A DNA stretch of 64,000 nt from Niebla homalea (GCA_019925105.1 JAHGAU010000009.1:1550001-1614000), one strand, 5' to 3'. Shown: positions 1-12,640, numbered from the stretch's first letter. Program-made: numbers and translations. The notes: generated by a model not told the origin, from the letters alone.

Positions 1-1350
1 GGTTGGTAGCAAGCCAGCGAGCATGTGGTATGAACTCGCAAGAAGACAGGAAGACGTAGTGACTTGGGTGGCCGTAGAGGTATCTGTCTATCTGTAGCCC
101 TGTCAATCCATGTAGACCCAAGATGATCGAACACGCTTGCTTACCATGACTTTTCCGTGACCAGGCGGCCGTGGTCGTTCGTAGAACTGGTAGCCCTCGG
201 GGAGGTGCTGCAGGATGTACTGCATGCCTTAACTCAGTCGTCAGCTTCAAGGACTTACTACACGAGATCGCTCAAAGATGTACCTGGACGATATCCTTCG
301 AGGTCTTTGGCAATGCCTTTGCCAACTTTGGCTCTGTAGTTGGCCTGGGCTTCGCGTGGGGCGACTACATGACGTGAGCCCGGGAGTGGACGGTGAGAGA
401 AATCACCGTCTGAGACAGGAAAGGTGATTGATGAGGTACTCATCCTAGCCGTCACGCGAGGACAAAGGTTTTGAGTATGTCTTGATGTTCTTAGATCGTA
501 TCTGGAATGTTGTATCGTAGGTAGATGATCAGTTGGAAAGGGTTGGCCTTCAATGAAACAAAAGCGCTTCGGGGTAGGAAACAATCCAAAGTGAATCACT
601 TGTTTGCTGGAAGTAAAAGTGAATGGTATCACGCGGGTGTGAAAGGGCTTGAGTATTGTACGACTTCGAGTAAAGAGAGCACAAGGGAACCATTCAAAAT
701 GTCATGAATACTCCATGTCTGATGTTCCCTGGCAATGTAGCTATTGTTTCATCTCTGCTCAGTTGTGCGAGAACGGTGGAGGAGGTTTCAGTTGAGTGAA
801 AGCATGATAGAAAGGTGACACGGTCGTAGATGTGAGCTCACTAGTTTCGGGGTGAATGAGGAGATGCGTTTGGTTTGTGATGTTCACCAGGATCCAGGTA
901 TTCTCCCTTCTCTCACAAGCTTGCTTCGGTACGAGAGTCTTGAGTCTGATGATGGAAATATGACCACAAGTGGCGAGTTCGGTTAAAATCACTTACTGCT
1001 GACTTCACCACCTTCTTTGACCCTCTCCATGATAAGTGAAGCAACAAATCTGCCGAGGACATTTGAGCCTACCTCTGGATCCCGACATTGAGGATCTGAC
1101 GATATATGAAACGGTTTCATTAGCCCAGATTAGCATATTTACACATCCCTATGTTACTCACCCGTAGGCCCTCAAGTTTCCCACTAAAATCTTTCAACTT
1201 TGAACACCAAGGTCCTCAAACCCGCCCCCCCCAATAATTTTCGCCGGTAATGAAAAGCACGAAGGGTATATTCCTGAACCAATCCAAACCCAATGACCCG
1301 AGAACACCATGCTCAGAAAGGACATGCCAGCAAAAATCACAATCCACCCG
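1..1350. other. Gap without a supported gene
   Basis: I see no reading frame here with a recognisable domain or a convincing spliced structure. Short overlapping frames occur on both strands but none has a family signature. The right end is the 3' flank of the membrane protein that follows on the minus strand. Confidence 0.5.
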
Positions 1351-2768
1351 TCACTGTGGATTCGCATTCGTATATGCACAACTGCAGAACGACCCCTGCG
1401 GCTCCTCCTCATACCCCTGCGTGATCCTCGACCCATCCTGCCCATTCCCATAGTGGTAGCAATTCGGCACGTCCACACCTCCCCCAATACTCTGGGTCGC
1501 ATCAACCGCGTACTTCCATTCTGCGTACAGCGAGCTCCCACTGGAACTGGGGACACTGCTGCTAGCAGACCCAGTCCCCGGCGCGGGATCTGACACGGTC
1601 CTTTGTTTCTTGGTGTATAGATTTCCGGAGAGTTGCGTGTCGTTGTAGTAGCATTTTACGCTCAAGCTCGTGGTCGGATAGACGACCTTGGGAACGGTGG
1701 TTTTGAAGCTGTAGCGTTCGTCGTCGAGGCCTTCATCCATGAGGGTGAGGCTGGTGTTGGAGAAGTCGATGGCGAAAGGGTTGTCTGAGCTGGCGATAGT
1801 GAAGTTTGGCTGGGCAGTCGGCGTGGTGTTGGTGGTGGAGATGATCCAGTTGAACGGCGTCCGGGAGCCCAGAGGGTCGGAGTCGTAGGTTACATATGGT
1901 TGGCAGGTCCAAGAATTGGAGTTTGAGGTGCAATTGGTGGAGACGGTGGAGAGGTAGGTGGTGAAGGTGTAAGAGCCAGCCGGGAAGGGACCCGTTATTG
2001 GGCTAGGGGATGGAGAGGGTAAAGTTGCGGGTGATGAGGAACTGTGGATGACACTGTCAATTCGGACTCTCTTCCTTTTGGTTGTACCGTTGTGTGGTGT
2101 GAAGTTTACCTGTTGCTGTGCTTTTTTGACAGGCCTACCCCCAAGCCAATCGCGAGGGCTAGGATCAATATTACAACCAGCCAGCTGATGATGCATATCC
2201 TCTTCCACCCTCCTCTTTTTGCAACATGAGCATTGTTTCGCAAGTCAGCAAACTTTTCGCCCTTCGGTCCTTGGATGTCCCAAAAGGTGTAATTGGGAGG
2301 ACTACGACCCTGCTGATATCTGGGTGGCTCGCCTAAACCGAACCTCCTGCTAAAGGGTCTGTGATGTGTGCCAGGTGGGGATATAGGTTGGCTATGGGAC
2401 GGCTGGGATGGTCGATCCTCTTCGATGACACTCAGCCGATTGTCAATTGACCCAGCAAAGGAGCTTGCACGCGACCGCCGAGGAGTGCGGACGGCCTGGG
2501 TGGGAGGCGTGAAGTCATGCGATCCAACAAAATTGAGAGACATGTTAGCAGAAGGATGACGACTCAAGGCTCCGTTGGTCAGTAGCCTGATGCGGTTGCT
2601 CAAGATGCGCTCTTCATTGTCATCATTAGTGGTCGGCCTGTAGGTGCCGTCGGTGGCAACAGAGTGCTCGGATATGATGGTGGGCTGAGGTTTGGCATGG
2701 GATTCAGAGGAGAAGATAGAAGAGGAGGCGATGGAGGAGGCAGAACGAAGAAATGAAGGCGGTCGCAT
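1351..2768 (-). CDS. Single-pass membrane protein, extracellular Ser/Thr/Cys-rich domain
   Basis: Two exons (2768-2110 and 2053-1351) separated by a 56-nt intron (gtaaac...ttgacag) give 453 residues. The first 190 or so residues are Ser/Pro-rich and probably cytosolic. A basic stretch (KRGGWKR) is followed by one strongly hydrophobic segment (IISWLVVILILALAIGLGVGL) near residue 205-225. After it comes a low-complexity Ser/Pro linker and a roughly 200-residue domain with several N-x-S/T sites, scattered Cys residues and a C-terminal CSCAY motif, so it is likely extracellular. The positive-inside pattern suggests an N-in, C-out plasma-membrane or wall-anchored protein. I do not recognise a named family; similar one-pass proteins of unknown function are common in Pezizomycotina. 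The start is the first ATG of the frame, directly after an in-frame GTG. Confidence 0.72.
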
Positions 2769-3303
2769 CACGATTCACGAGCTAAGCCAGAGGTCTCAGA
2801 TTATTCAGACCAGATTATTTGACAGATTCCTATCGAAAGTGTGCGTCGTCTGCTGGCATACGGCAACGAATGGCAAGGGCTCAACATGATTGAGAGGAGG
2901 CGAAGGGTCAGATCAGGATCGAATCAAACCAAAGGAAGCTAAGCAGACCCCAGTCTTACCCCCCTCAGTTGACAACTTGACCCACTCATCCACCCCCATG
3001 GTGCCCTAATTTCACCCTGAGATCTCGGTTGAGCTTCTGATTGGGGAGACTATTGATGTGCATCTAACGCTAACACGTGCTTGGCTAGATTGATGTGGCT
3101 TGTGCATTGTGCAGCTGCATGCAGATACGCAAGATACGCATACGCAACAGCCAGGAGGAGGAGTTGATTGAAAGTAAGTCAGGCACACAAGCCAACGCGA
3201 GCGAAGAAGTCCCTCTCTTCATACTCATGGCTTTATACGAGATCATCCAAGCGTTCAATCATTGATTCACCACCCCTGCTGACCCCGGAAGGCACGTCAA
3301 TCT
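2769..3303. other. Intergenic, convergent-to-tandem spacer
   Basis: This lies between two minus-strand genes and should hold the promoter of the membrane protein and the terminator of the Psy4 gene. Near 3118-3150 there are short ACGCA/ATACGC repeats. No coding signal is seen. Confidence 0.45.
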
Positions 3304-4917
3304 TCATGTTGCAGTGCTGTCCACCGCATCCCCTCCCCTTTCCTCGCCCCTCTCACTCACTCCCATCTCGCCCTCAGCAACACCGTCCGCATCCGCGACG
3401 ACGGTATCATCCCCTCTCTCTTCCTTGTCCCCACCATCGTGACCCTTCCCGTCCAGATGCTCCCCTTCCCTATTGACCCCCAGCGGCCCCTCAAGCCCAA
3501 TCCCCCTCTCCAGGCCACTGCCCGGAGCCTGTGGTCCCATATCCTCCATTCCAATCATGCTCGGCCCCCTTGCATGTACCGTCTCTTCCTCCTCGGCAGC
3601 CGGCCCCTTGTCTCCCTCCTCGGCTTCGTCTGTCGCCGACGTAGCAACACCATTGGCTGTTCTTCCACTGCCCTCTGAAGCCGCAGCCGCATTCCCAGTC
3701 ATCCTCCCATTGTTCGCGCTACCGGTAGGTATGGGAGTGATGCCCGCCTCCTGCTCTTGCCGTATTAGCTCCCCCTGTGTCACGTTGATTTGCAGTCCTT
3801 CTTCCGCAGCTTGCGAGGCGGGCACTGTGCTCGAAACGCCATTGACAGAGACCGTCACCGTTTCTACTGACCCAGCGCCGTTGGGTCCGTCAATCACACT
3901 TGTGCTCTCCGTCCGTAGGTCGCTCGTGTTGTGACCGTTGTGTAAGCCTCCACCACCAGGCGGAGGTGAGGTACTGTCCTCATGCCGTGTCCAGGGTATC
4001 GGCGTAAGCTCCGCCCCGCCAATAAAATCTTTATCATCCGGTTCGGCTGCATCGGGGGAAGATGTCCCATTGAAAAGGGCGTTCTCGTTATGCCAGCTGG
4101 GCGCAATGATTGGGAGAGGAAAGTCGCAGACGGGACTGGCGACAGAAACGATACGGTCGAGAGCGCGGAGGTAGGAGGGGAGAGTCTTATAATGCTGTTT
4201 CGGGTCAAGGATGAGCTCGGCAAGGCGCTGTGCTGTATGTGGAGGAGAGGATGGGAAGTTGGTGCGTAGAGTAGATTGGATACCTCCGAAGAGAAATATA
4301 AGCTGCGGTGGAAGGGTATTTGAAGGTGGAGATAGGCTTGCTGGAGGGGTCGTTGCCGCTGCGCGCTCTGCTTTCACAATTGGTGGAGGACTTGATGCCT
4401 CTCCTTTTGCATTTGAGGGTTCCGCGCCCGAATCAGTCTGTTCGATGGATTTGTGGATTGCGGAGGGAGAGGAGGAGTGGCCCTCTAGTCTGGCCTTCTT
4501 CTCTGGCGGCCCCTCCTCACTGGGTGAATTCTCTTCAACGGACATTGAGTCATGCTGTTTAAGTGATAAGGGCGGGGGTTCCGGTAGAGGTAGTCTGGGC
4601 GCAGGAAATTCATTATGGACAATCTGCGCCATTGTCAGCCTAGCGTTCTGCCTTCGGACTTATTCCTCTGTCTCTCACATTCTCTAATCGGGATAGTATT
4701 GTTTCTAGGAGGCTCGGCCATCTGGCTCTGTATGTCCAATCAGCGATCTGCAACCTCGCTTCTGGAGAAACTCACTCGTCAAGTTTCTTGCCGTCTGACA
4801 AGATGTGAAGGTCTGCAAAGGGATCTTTGAGTTAATCGATCAGCACCACTCTGCCAAATGTTCTAATCATGAGTGCATTGGATCAAGTCGTGACAGTGCT
4901 CACTCACCGGAGGACAT
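3304..4917 (-). CDS. PSY4: Protein phosphatase 4 regulatory subunit 2 (Psy4/PPP4R2)
   Basis: Four exons (4917-4908, 4812-4776, 4727-4679, 4623-3304) give 471 residues. The first exon is only 10 nt (ATG TCC TCC G). The three introns of 95, 48 and 55 nt all have GTGAGN donors. The N-terminus carries the family's opening helix ending in RLENIVHNEFPAPRLPLP. After a Pro/Ser linker comes the PPP4R2 core near residue 140-210, with TAQRLAELILDPKQHYKTLP and LRALDRIVSVASPV. The C-terminal half is acidic, Gly/Ser-rich and probably disordered. By family knowledge the protein is the regulatory subunit of the PP4 phosphatase complex (Pph3-Psy2-Psy4 in yeast), which dephosphorylates gamma-H2A and Rad53 in recovery from DNA damage. 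The shorter start at 4632 is an internal ATG lying partly in intron 3; the spliced model restores the conserved N-terminus. Confidence 0.88.
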
Positions 4918-5229
4918 GATTAGGGATGAGCTTAAGCACTAGTCAAATCGGAATAGACGAGGACGAGAAATGCGCTTTATACGAGGTTGGAAACACATGA
5001 AAGTCGATGTCGCAGACTTAGCGCGGTCCGAGTTGTACATTGTGGCTTCGGACGTCATTCTAATTCTTTGCTATGACGGACTAAATTTGTATATTGCTAG
5101 CTACAGTTCCATCCGCAATCCCTCCTTTAACATCTATTGGTCTTCATGTCTATTCTTTTCCCGCCTTAGACATGTTATACTTGGAGATTGGCTGCCAATA
5201 GGGCTTTTCAAATTAGGAATTTTTTTTTT

Positions 5230-5364
5230 GCGAAACCCGGAACGCTTTGTCAGCAATTTTAACCTGGTTTTTGTTCCTGAAACCTAGGTTTTCCTGGTTT
5301 TCTAAATTGACCTTTTTTGATCGATTAAGTCGGTTTTCTCAGGTTTCAGAAACCTGGGTTTCGC
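5230..5364. repeat. Short inverted repeat flanking T-rich DNA
   Basis: GCGAAACCC at 5230-5238 is matched by GGGTTTCGC at 5356-5364. The enclosed DNA is T-rich and repeats GGTTTT/CCTGGTTT motifs (AACCTGG, AACCTAGG, AACCTGGG). The arms are only 9 bp, so this may be a small fold-back remnant or chance in low-complexity sequence. Confidence 0.35.
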
Positions 5365-5513
5365 GGTTTTATACGCTTTATCTACCTTTACTACTCTACT
5401 ACTCAATACCTTACTTATTTGTAATGCGACGACCGTATACCCCTACAGCAATAGGCCCAAAAATAAGGTGATTTGGATGTAGGACCTGAGAGCTGAGCAA
5501 GGCCTCTCACTTG

Positions 5514-5779
<266 letters not shown>

Positions 5780-5945
5780 GCACTACCACCTGCCCTCTCA
5801 CTTACCACCCTCACCACCTTCACTTGCACCCTCACTTGCACTACCACCCTTACCATCACCTGCACCCTCACCTGCACTACCTACTGCACCCTCACCTACT
5901 GCACCCTCACCTACTGCACCCTCACCTACTGCACCCCCACCTACT
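5780..5945 (+). repeat. Degenerate continuation: CCCTCACCTACTGCA-type units
   Basis: The hexamer array grades into longer imperfect units mixing CACCTGCAC, TACCACC and CCCTCAC. At 5880-5940 there are four tandem copies of a 15-mer of the form CTACTGCACCCTCAC. The same words recur in the array at 12440-12640. Confidence 0.8.
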
Positions 5946-7690
5946 GCTACTAATTGAGTCGTGCAACATTGTCGGGCGTGAGACCACCGTCAAGGGTCAA
6001 ACAGCAAGCATGCAAGATAAGCTCGCACCTATCATTGACTCCCGTATGAACCAATCAGAAAGATGCAACAGTAGTATAAAATGAATGGGATGACGTTGAC
6101 ATCTTGGTCGTATGTGAGGACCCGTCATTAATTCCTAGAGCTAAGCGAGGCACCCCCACTACCACGACGCGGTAATGACACTGGCATCGTACGATACCTG
6201 ATCCGGCCAGCCCACCTGGTCCAGCGTTGGACCTGGTGTAAAAGTCTCTTTTCGGTCTGAGCCCGGGATTTAAGGTCCTGCCGCTTCCCGACCCGCCAGA
6301 ATCTTTATGATAAGTGAATGACGCACGTGGGGCTGCGTGATGCGGAAAGTATGTTCTAGTAGGACATTGCAACGTGAGTAAGGTCCGGGGGTTGCGGAAT
6401 GGCAAGAGTAACTGCAGCGACAGAATACACCATATGAGCAGCTTTACCCGGTCTTTCGCGCCATTACTCAAATTGCAACAATCAATGAGTCTCTCCGATC
6501 TTTCCACCGTATTTGAAGCTTTTGCGTATGGGGTCGTCTAGTAGCGAGCTTCTGTAGTTTCACATCGACTGGGGCGCGAGCGGTCGCTCACAGGAATTTG
6601 CGTTGGTATCGCTTCAGAGGCCATTACCGGACTGAGGGAGCTGGACGCAGGAATGTGACGCGCGAGTATCACAACTGCGGTGGCTGGAAATTCGTTGTGG
6701 TTGTTGGGGGCAGGTGGAGATAGTAAGATAAGAAGTCCTTTGCAATGTCCTTCAAAAGAGGGCCAACGAGAACAGGGTAGCACGTGTTGCCATTGCATGA
6801 TATTCAGAACGTTGAATACTCTAATGATCATCAATTGTGAGCGACAATGCAAACCTACCGCCTCCTTTTGCTAGCATACCACCATGTCAACCACAAGACC
6901 CTTCAAGATTTGATAGTTGGGTCGAAGTATTTCACGTGCAACAGCAATCTCGCCGCTTCCAGATACGATCCAAGAAATTTTGTCAAGGGACACCATATCC
7001 AAGATCCAGACCTTGAGAGACCAAGGTCAGATGGTGTGATGATCTGAGTCAGGATCATGGATCGATTACACGTTCAGGGTCACTGTCATGTTGCTGTGGA
7101 TTTGCTGCTCAAAGCGATCAATGCAGCCTCATTCACACAAATTTGACGAACAAGAGCGAGTTAGCTTGCGGCGATGGGTGCTCTCGTTCATGAGATGTGA
7201 TGGAAAGAAGCCCATTTTGTGCTTCAAACAGGTGGGGAGGAATCTCAGAACGATTGGCATGACAAATGAGCTTGATTCAGTAGACAACGAGGAAGCCGAA
7301 CCGTCAGCCGGAGTGGATAAATGTTGGCTGAAGTTTGCGGAAAGACCGACCCCGCCACCGAGATTCGAAGCCCCAAAATGAGTAGCGTGAGGAGCCTTTC
7401 CTTTTACGTCTCAAGGGAAATTCGACGTTCGGATAACGGCTCATAATTAGTACCGTACTTGAACAAGACGTGTAATGCTTCGTAGGGCACGGTGCTGATA
7501 GGTCATGTCGTCCCGCATTACTGCCATGAGGGCCATGCTCTTCTCCGTTCTGCGGATGGGCAGCTTCACCGTCGTCCAATCGTAGACAGGGACTTGGCGA
7601 TCAAGCTTGTGCAAATACCCTATGCACATGCCAAGGCCACGAGGAAGACCTGATCCTTGAGAACGTAAAAACCAACCCACTGGTTCTGTC

Positions 7691-8440
7691 CTACCTGGTC
7701 ACATTGCCATACCGAGGATTGTACTCCTCGTAATCGCCCTTCATACCCATCAATCTTCCAACATAATAATATGCTGCCTGCGCAGCCTTGGAGAAGTATC
7801 TCTGGCTCCTGTACTGCAGTTTCACAGTCCAAGCCGGATGATCTCCTATATCAAATGGATGAGTGAATTGCCACCAGCTTAGAGCATTGATACCACCATG
7901 ATACTCCCAATAATCAAAGTGGTAGTAGATTGTCTGGATCTGCACGTGCAGCAGCTTCGCGATCAACCATCTCCGCGTGGCAGAGTTCCACGAGAGCAGC
8001 GCAAATAATACCCGTAACCAGTAAGGCGTTGAGCTCAACGTGGGAAAGAGGTCGGCGTCCATGATGGCGCTAACACGGTTGCGATACAGATCTTCCGTTG
8101 CCACAAGGATAACGACGAGATCTTCCCTCTCTCTCTTTCTGAGTTTGTTAGGAGACCAGGTCGTCCAGTAGTCTGGTCTAAAGTAGTAGTCTCCGGGGCC
8201 AAAGCTGTCGCCGCCAGTGCGTGGCTCTTTCCACCAACCAACCTGTAGCTCACCCTCTTTAAGTTCGAGTCGGGAGCATTCATGCGGGCCGTGTGTATGC
8301 CAGTGGGCATCGGTCTTCCAGAGGCTAGTTTTGGGTACTGTAATGCGGATGTGGTCCGGAAGCGTGAAATCGAAGGTCGCAGGTGCGGTAGTGTCTGTGA
8401 GATTGAAGACATTCTGAGCTTTGGTGTCTGTGCGATGCAT
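7691..8440 (-). CDS. Cupin-like fungal protein
   Basis: One open frame of 249 residues from ATG 8440 (an upstream in-frame TTG at 8470 is not a likely start). The N-terminal third contains a single-domain cupin-like pattern: HWHTHGPHEC near residue 45-55, then LKEGELQVGWW, then FGPGDYYFRP about 20 residues later. This matches the two conserved cupin motifs (G..HxHx..E and G.xx.xPxG..H), although the second lacks an obvious His. The C-terminal half is rich in aromatic residues (YYHFDYWEYHGG, LSWWQFTHPF) and may hold a membrane-associated helix near LRVLFALLSW. The frame ends ...YGNVTR. The stop overlaps a possible donor (AG|GTAGGA), and reading continues in another frame to about 7447, so an extra 3' exon cannot be excluded, although no acceptor keeps the frame. 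The function is unknown. Confidence 0.65.
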   Translation of the reverse strand: MHRTDTKAQNVFNLTDTTAPATFDFTLPDHIRITVPKTSLWKTDAHWHTHGPHECSRLELKEGELQVGWWKEPRTGGDSFGPGDYYFRPDYWTTWSPNKLRKREREDLVVILVATEDLYRNRVSAIMDADLFPTLSSTPYWLRVLFALLSWNSATRRWLIAKLLHVQIQTIYYHFDYWEYHGGINALSWWQFTHPFDIGDHPAWTVKLQYRSQRYFSKAAQAAYYYVGRLMGMKGDYEEYNPRYGNVTR

Positions 8441-9960
8441 TGTAGCTGTTGGAGGTGGAAAGGAAATCAATCAATCAATGTCAGGAGAAGGTTCAGGATT
8501 GAGAGAATGTAGGCGGAGAAAGATCAGGACAAGAGTGATTGAAGTCGGACAACGGACGTTTCGATTTACAAAGTCCAACGGGTTGCAGCAGAGCAAGAGA
8601 CCTTCAGAGGGACCAAAACTGGACTTTAACTAACAGCACGCAGCAAGTGTTGTGTCGTCTTTTATGATGCATGCATCCTCGCTGAAAACGCCTCTCAAAG
8701 TGTTGGTCCCGGTTGTACGAGAGGGGAAATAAGGTGTCCTTATGCTAAAGGCCAGCCTGTTCATACAAGCAATGTGTAGCACAAGACAACAGAAGGACGG
8801 TGAAGAAGCAATAAAGGTCGTTTGGCACAGCCCTCGAAGGATTCTGCTCAACCCCTAAGACTTGTTTCCCTCTCCATGTCAGCTTTATGATTGGCCGAAA
8901 TTCTTAGTGTGAGTGGGCCGGGTCATCTGTGCCTCCGCGCTGGAATTTCTCCACACCAACATTCGTCCAGCCTTCTGCGTTGCGGCACGATAGGCTTGAC
9001 AACCATTTCTCGGAGCCGCAAATTGGCAGGAGGAGGCAAGTCCAGTTGCGCCACGACCTTAAAAGAGACGCCCGGCATACTCGAGTTAATTTCGGCAGGA
9101 TATCTTCAAGTGGCCAGATGTCCAGCAGCAAGGTAGCGAGGTTGAAACCGTTTCGGCCACCTATCACCCAGACCAGACAAGCTGACAGCACCATAACTTT
9201 CCTGCAATTCTCGCGAGAGTCTCATCCTTTTGGAGAATAAACTCGCCAAGCTTTTGCCTTGTTACCCCACAGCTCTGCGTAGAGGATCAGTGAGGATCAG
9301 TGAGGATCAGTATCATCAATGTCTGCAAGGCTCAACGGAGGGCGATGCTTCCGACTCTCATCTCGGTGCTTGGCTTGGCGAGAGGGTCGCAAACCTCTGA
9401 TACGAACCAGCCGCATGTCTTATCGAGGCGTTACTGTATTCACTGCGGCACCAAGCCTGTGCGCGTGGAAATGTGTCCAGATCCAGTCTCCCACATGCAT
9501 TTCCACATACTCGGTCTTTGGCCCGGATTGGCTTTACGAGAACTTTGACCAGCATGAGCCTCGACAAGGAAAGCGGGCATGTTCTGTGTTCGCTCATCAA
9601 ATTCTGTCTTGTGGCCTTTCGAGCAGGGCCCAAGATAGATCCCTGAATGAAAATCGATCCCCCTGGGCCTTGGTATTTCCGCTTCTGAAACACCCGGCCA
9701 TGCTGCTGTTGGTGTTTTTAGAGGCCAGATGAGCATGCTAAACACAGCTCGCGATGAATATTTCCGAGTCCATTCTGTGTATAAAAGCTGTCATAGCTTG
9801 CCAATTCGGGATACACAATCTCCTATTCCTTATTGCTTTGTCAAGTATTCCCTTCGTTCAAAGATATCTACAAAGTTTCTGCACTCTCTTTCTTTAAATA
9901 TAGCATCACATCTTCCAAGAGATTTCGTGCCACGGAACTTGTTTGTGGGAGTTCAGAGCA
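8441..9960. other. Intergenic divergent region
   Basis: A divergent spacer between the cupin-like gene and the SGNH hydrolase. It includes AATC repeats at 8467-8478, a triplicated 10-mer TGAGGATCAG at about 9284-9311 and a TATA box at 9780. Short frames on both strands overlap each other and show no family features. Confidence 0.45.
9780..9787 (+). promoter_or_regulatory. TATA box of the SGNH hydrolase gene
   Basis: TATAAAAG lies 174 bp upstream of the chosen ATG at 9961, followed by pyrimidine-rich DNA (CTCTCTTTCTTT near 9885). This is the usual layout of a filamentous-fungal core promoter. The assignment rests on motif and position only. Confidence 0.5.
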
Positions 9961-11943
9961 ATGAAGTCAAATACCAGAAATGGAGCCCAGGTATGGCTAC
10001 CATTGATGATCTTTTCCTTTCTATGTCGAAAGGTGTACTCTTTGTCCATATCAGCGGAATATTACCCAGGTCTGGGCAAGCGTGCCATCGACGACCATTT
10101 CACCCCTCATGATCCACCCTTTCGATGGGCTGCTCTTGGTGATTCTTATACGGCGGGTCCAGGCGCTGGCGATTTGGATGCCGGGAATGCCGGATCTTGC
10201 GTACGCTCAGTTGGCTCCTACGCACCTCAACTTCAAGAAGACTGGCCTTACAATGGTAACCCTCTATTCAACTTCTCAGCATGCACCGGTGCCAAAACGC
10301 CGCAAGTGATTGACAATCAAATATCGGAGCTTTCCAAAGATCCAGCCCCTGATCTCGTCGTACTGACAATAGGAGGGAACGATGTCGGCTTCAGCAAGAT
10401 CGCAAAGTCGTGCCTTGTGGGTCTGATTGGGTCTGGCAGCTGCGATGACAAGATCAAGGCGTAATTACTTGCCTTGTCATGCTCCCAAATCATCAGAGTA
10501 CTAACGATCATGCTAGGGCTCAAGCTGAGTGGCAAAGTGACGACTTCAAAAGCAGACTTGACAAGGTATTCGACGGCATCTTCGCAAAGATGCCGCCCGA
10601 CTTTCACTACCAGGTCATTCAGCTCGGCTACTCCACATTCTTCAATACCGACGACGATAGTACCTGGTGCAATGACCAATCATTAGGCAAAAGACCCTTC
10701 TCCCTGAATCCTCCCAAGCTCACGCTCGATCTGCGGAGAAAGCTCAACGATCTGGTCAGCTCTTTCAACTCTCAGCTCTTGATCCACGCACTCGCATATG
10801 CTTGGAAAAAGCTCATTGACGATGATGCGCGTGAGCACGGCGGTTGGAATCGCCAGCGTCTCTGGTTCGGGAGCCTCGAGGGTAGCGACAAATCCTTCAA
10901 CGGGCACCGTTTCTGCGAAAAGGGCGTCGAAGACCCCAAATTCCAAGACCCAAGCACATGGATCTTTGGCGTGTGGGGTAAACAAAAGGACAGCGAGCAA
11001 GTGGTCACGGCAGACTATTTTAACAAGTACGACGCCAACACCTGTGGCACGGACCCGAAGTACGAAGATGACGAAGCGTTCGCCTGGGAATGCGACATGG
11101 CCCAGTACTTCGCGTCCCCCAACGCCGACAAGAACGCTGAAACCATTACGGGTCTCGATTTCACGCGATCGTTCCACCCGAAAACCGCGGGCTTTACCAA
11201 CACGAAGGATTACCTCTCCGAAAAGATCACCACCGTGCGCCAGCAGCCCGCCGTAAATGAGTGCATCAAGAACCCCGTCAACATCGATCTCAACAACCTT
11301 GACACCCCCGCGAACAACCAACCTATGCCTTCCAGCTTGTGCGACACGGGACATGGCTACGCCACCGCGCTCTCCTCCTCCGGCGGCCCGTCCGCGACAC
11401 CCGGTCCTAAAGTTACCCCCATCAACCCTCCCAAGAAGGACAGCTGCGAGCCCCAAGCAAGCGGGGACTACAAGGACGCCCATTCCAGTGCCATGTCTCG
11501 TGAGGCCGACTACTTCTGCGGACAATACGCGTCTGGTACTGCGGAGCCCGGAGACAAGCCTGTACACATCAGCCAGGACACCTATCTCAAAACAACGACC
11601 GTGGGACGAGGGCCGCCCATCACCTTGGCCGCGGACTATACTGGGACGAAGAACGAGGATGACGTCTATACTTTCAAAGTGGATAGTGTGGATGGGTGCA
11701 AGCCGGATGGGGGGACATACAATTTGAAAGAACCGGTGAAGGGGAATAAGTGCGAGGATGTGATGAAGAATGCGTGGAATGAATGTGAGTTGGTTCCCAT
11801 TTGCTCTCTTTCATCCAACCGGGTATGTGCGTATCGCTAGAGCACTGATGCTGACCTGTTTGAATGAAACAGGTAACAATGGAGGACGAGGCGGCACGTA
11901 TGCGGCTGGCTGTTTGAAGTACTCGATCATAACGAAGTATTGA
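9961..11943 (+). CDS. Secreted SGNH/GDSL-type hydrolase
   Basis: Three exons (9961-10460, 10517-11784, 11873-11943) give 612 residues. Intron 1 (56 nt) has the classical TACTAAC branch site 12 nt before its CTAG end; intron 2 is 88 nt. A signal-peptide-like N-terminus (hydrophobic WLPLMIFSFLC at residue 9-19) is followed by block I GDSYTAGPGAGD with the nucleophile Ser, and block III GGNDVGF. A candidate catalytic FHP (block V) lies within DFTRSFHPKTAGF. This is the fungal SGNH family related to Streptomyces-type lipases and acyl esterases. After about residue 400 comes a Pro/Ser linker and a Cys-containing C-terminal domain that ends in a conserved NNGGRGGTYAAGCLKYSI. It is probably an extracellular esterase or lipase; the substrate is unknown. 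I chose ATG 9961 over the frame's earlier GTG-like start because it gives a clean signal peptide. Confidence 0.85.
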
Positions 11944-12352
11944 TTACTTCACGGCTTCTACTGCCAATGAGAGGTAGATCATGAAGGAATGAAGTACGAG
12001 GTCTAAGAATAAGAGGAGCATGAGCGAGCTGGGCTCACCCGCGAAGAATGATGCATCATTGAGGAAACTTGCAATGACAGCAATGATCGGGTTGGCATCT
12101 TTTTCTGATTTGGCGTCTAGGGTTCGTATATCGGTGGAGGCACTTCTTCTGGCACGAAGGTGATGTGACGTTTAGCGTGGCGCTAGGTGGATTTCGTCGT
12201 GAAGCTCCAAATACATCAATCCGGCCTACATCGCTCGCCATAATATCAGGCAATTTGATTGTGACGGCATACCAGGGGCTGAAGGTTGGACTGCACCACT
12301 TGCTGAAACATTCTCAGTATTCCACTACTTAGGTGTATTATGTTAAAAGCAT

Positions 12353-12382
12353 GATAACCGGATAAACTATAATCCGGTTATC
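12353..12382. repeat. Perfect 11-bp inverted repeat (hairpin)
   Basis: GATAACCGGAT and its exact complement ATCCGGTTATC are separated by an 8-nt loop. It sits in A/T-rich DNA directly before the CACC-rich array. It may be a transposon end or a hairpin in the 3' region of the hydrolase gene. Confidence 0.8.
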
Positions 12383-12439
12383 GATAAACTAATAGAAAAA
12401 TAGTTATAATAGTCTTTGTGATAATACCCCTTTTTCCAC

Positions 12440-12640
12440 CCTTACCTGTACGTGCCACCACCCTCACCTGCACGACCACCACCCTCACCTGCACCACCAC
12501 CCTCACCTCGACCACCACCCTCACCTGCACCACCACCTTCACCTGCACCACCACCCTCACCTACACCACCACCCTTACCTGCACCACCACCCTCACCTGC
12601 ACCCTCACATGCACCCTTACCACCACCCTTACCTCCATTA
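12440..12640 (+). repeat. 18-bp minisatellite CACCACCCTCACCTGCAC
   Basis: About ten imperfect copies of an 18-mer built from CCCTCACCTGCACCACCA, diverging at the right end (CTTACCTCCATTACACC). It shares its core words with the degenerate end of the 5.5-5.9 kb array. Confidence 0.85.

Noticed and set aside
10683..11567. Minus-strand 294-residue frame
   Set aside because: It is antisense to the second exon of the SGNH hydrolase, whose motifs and splicing are convincing.
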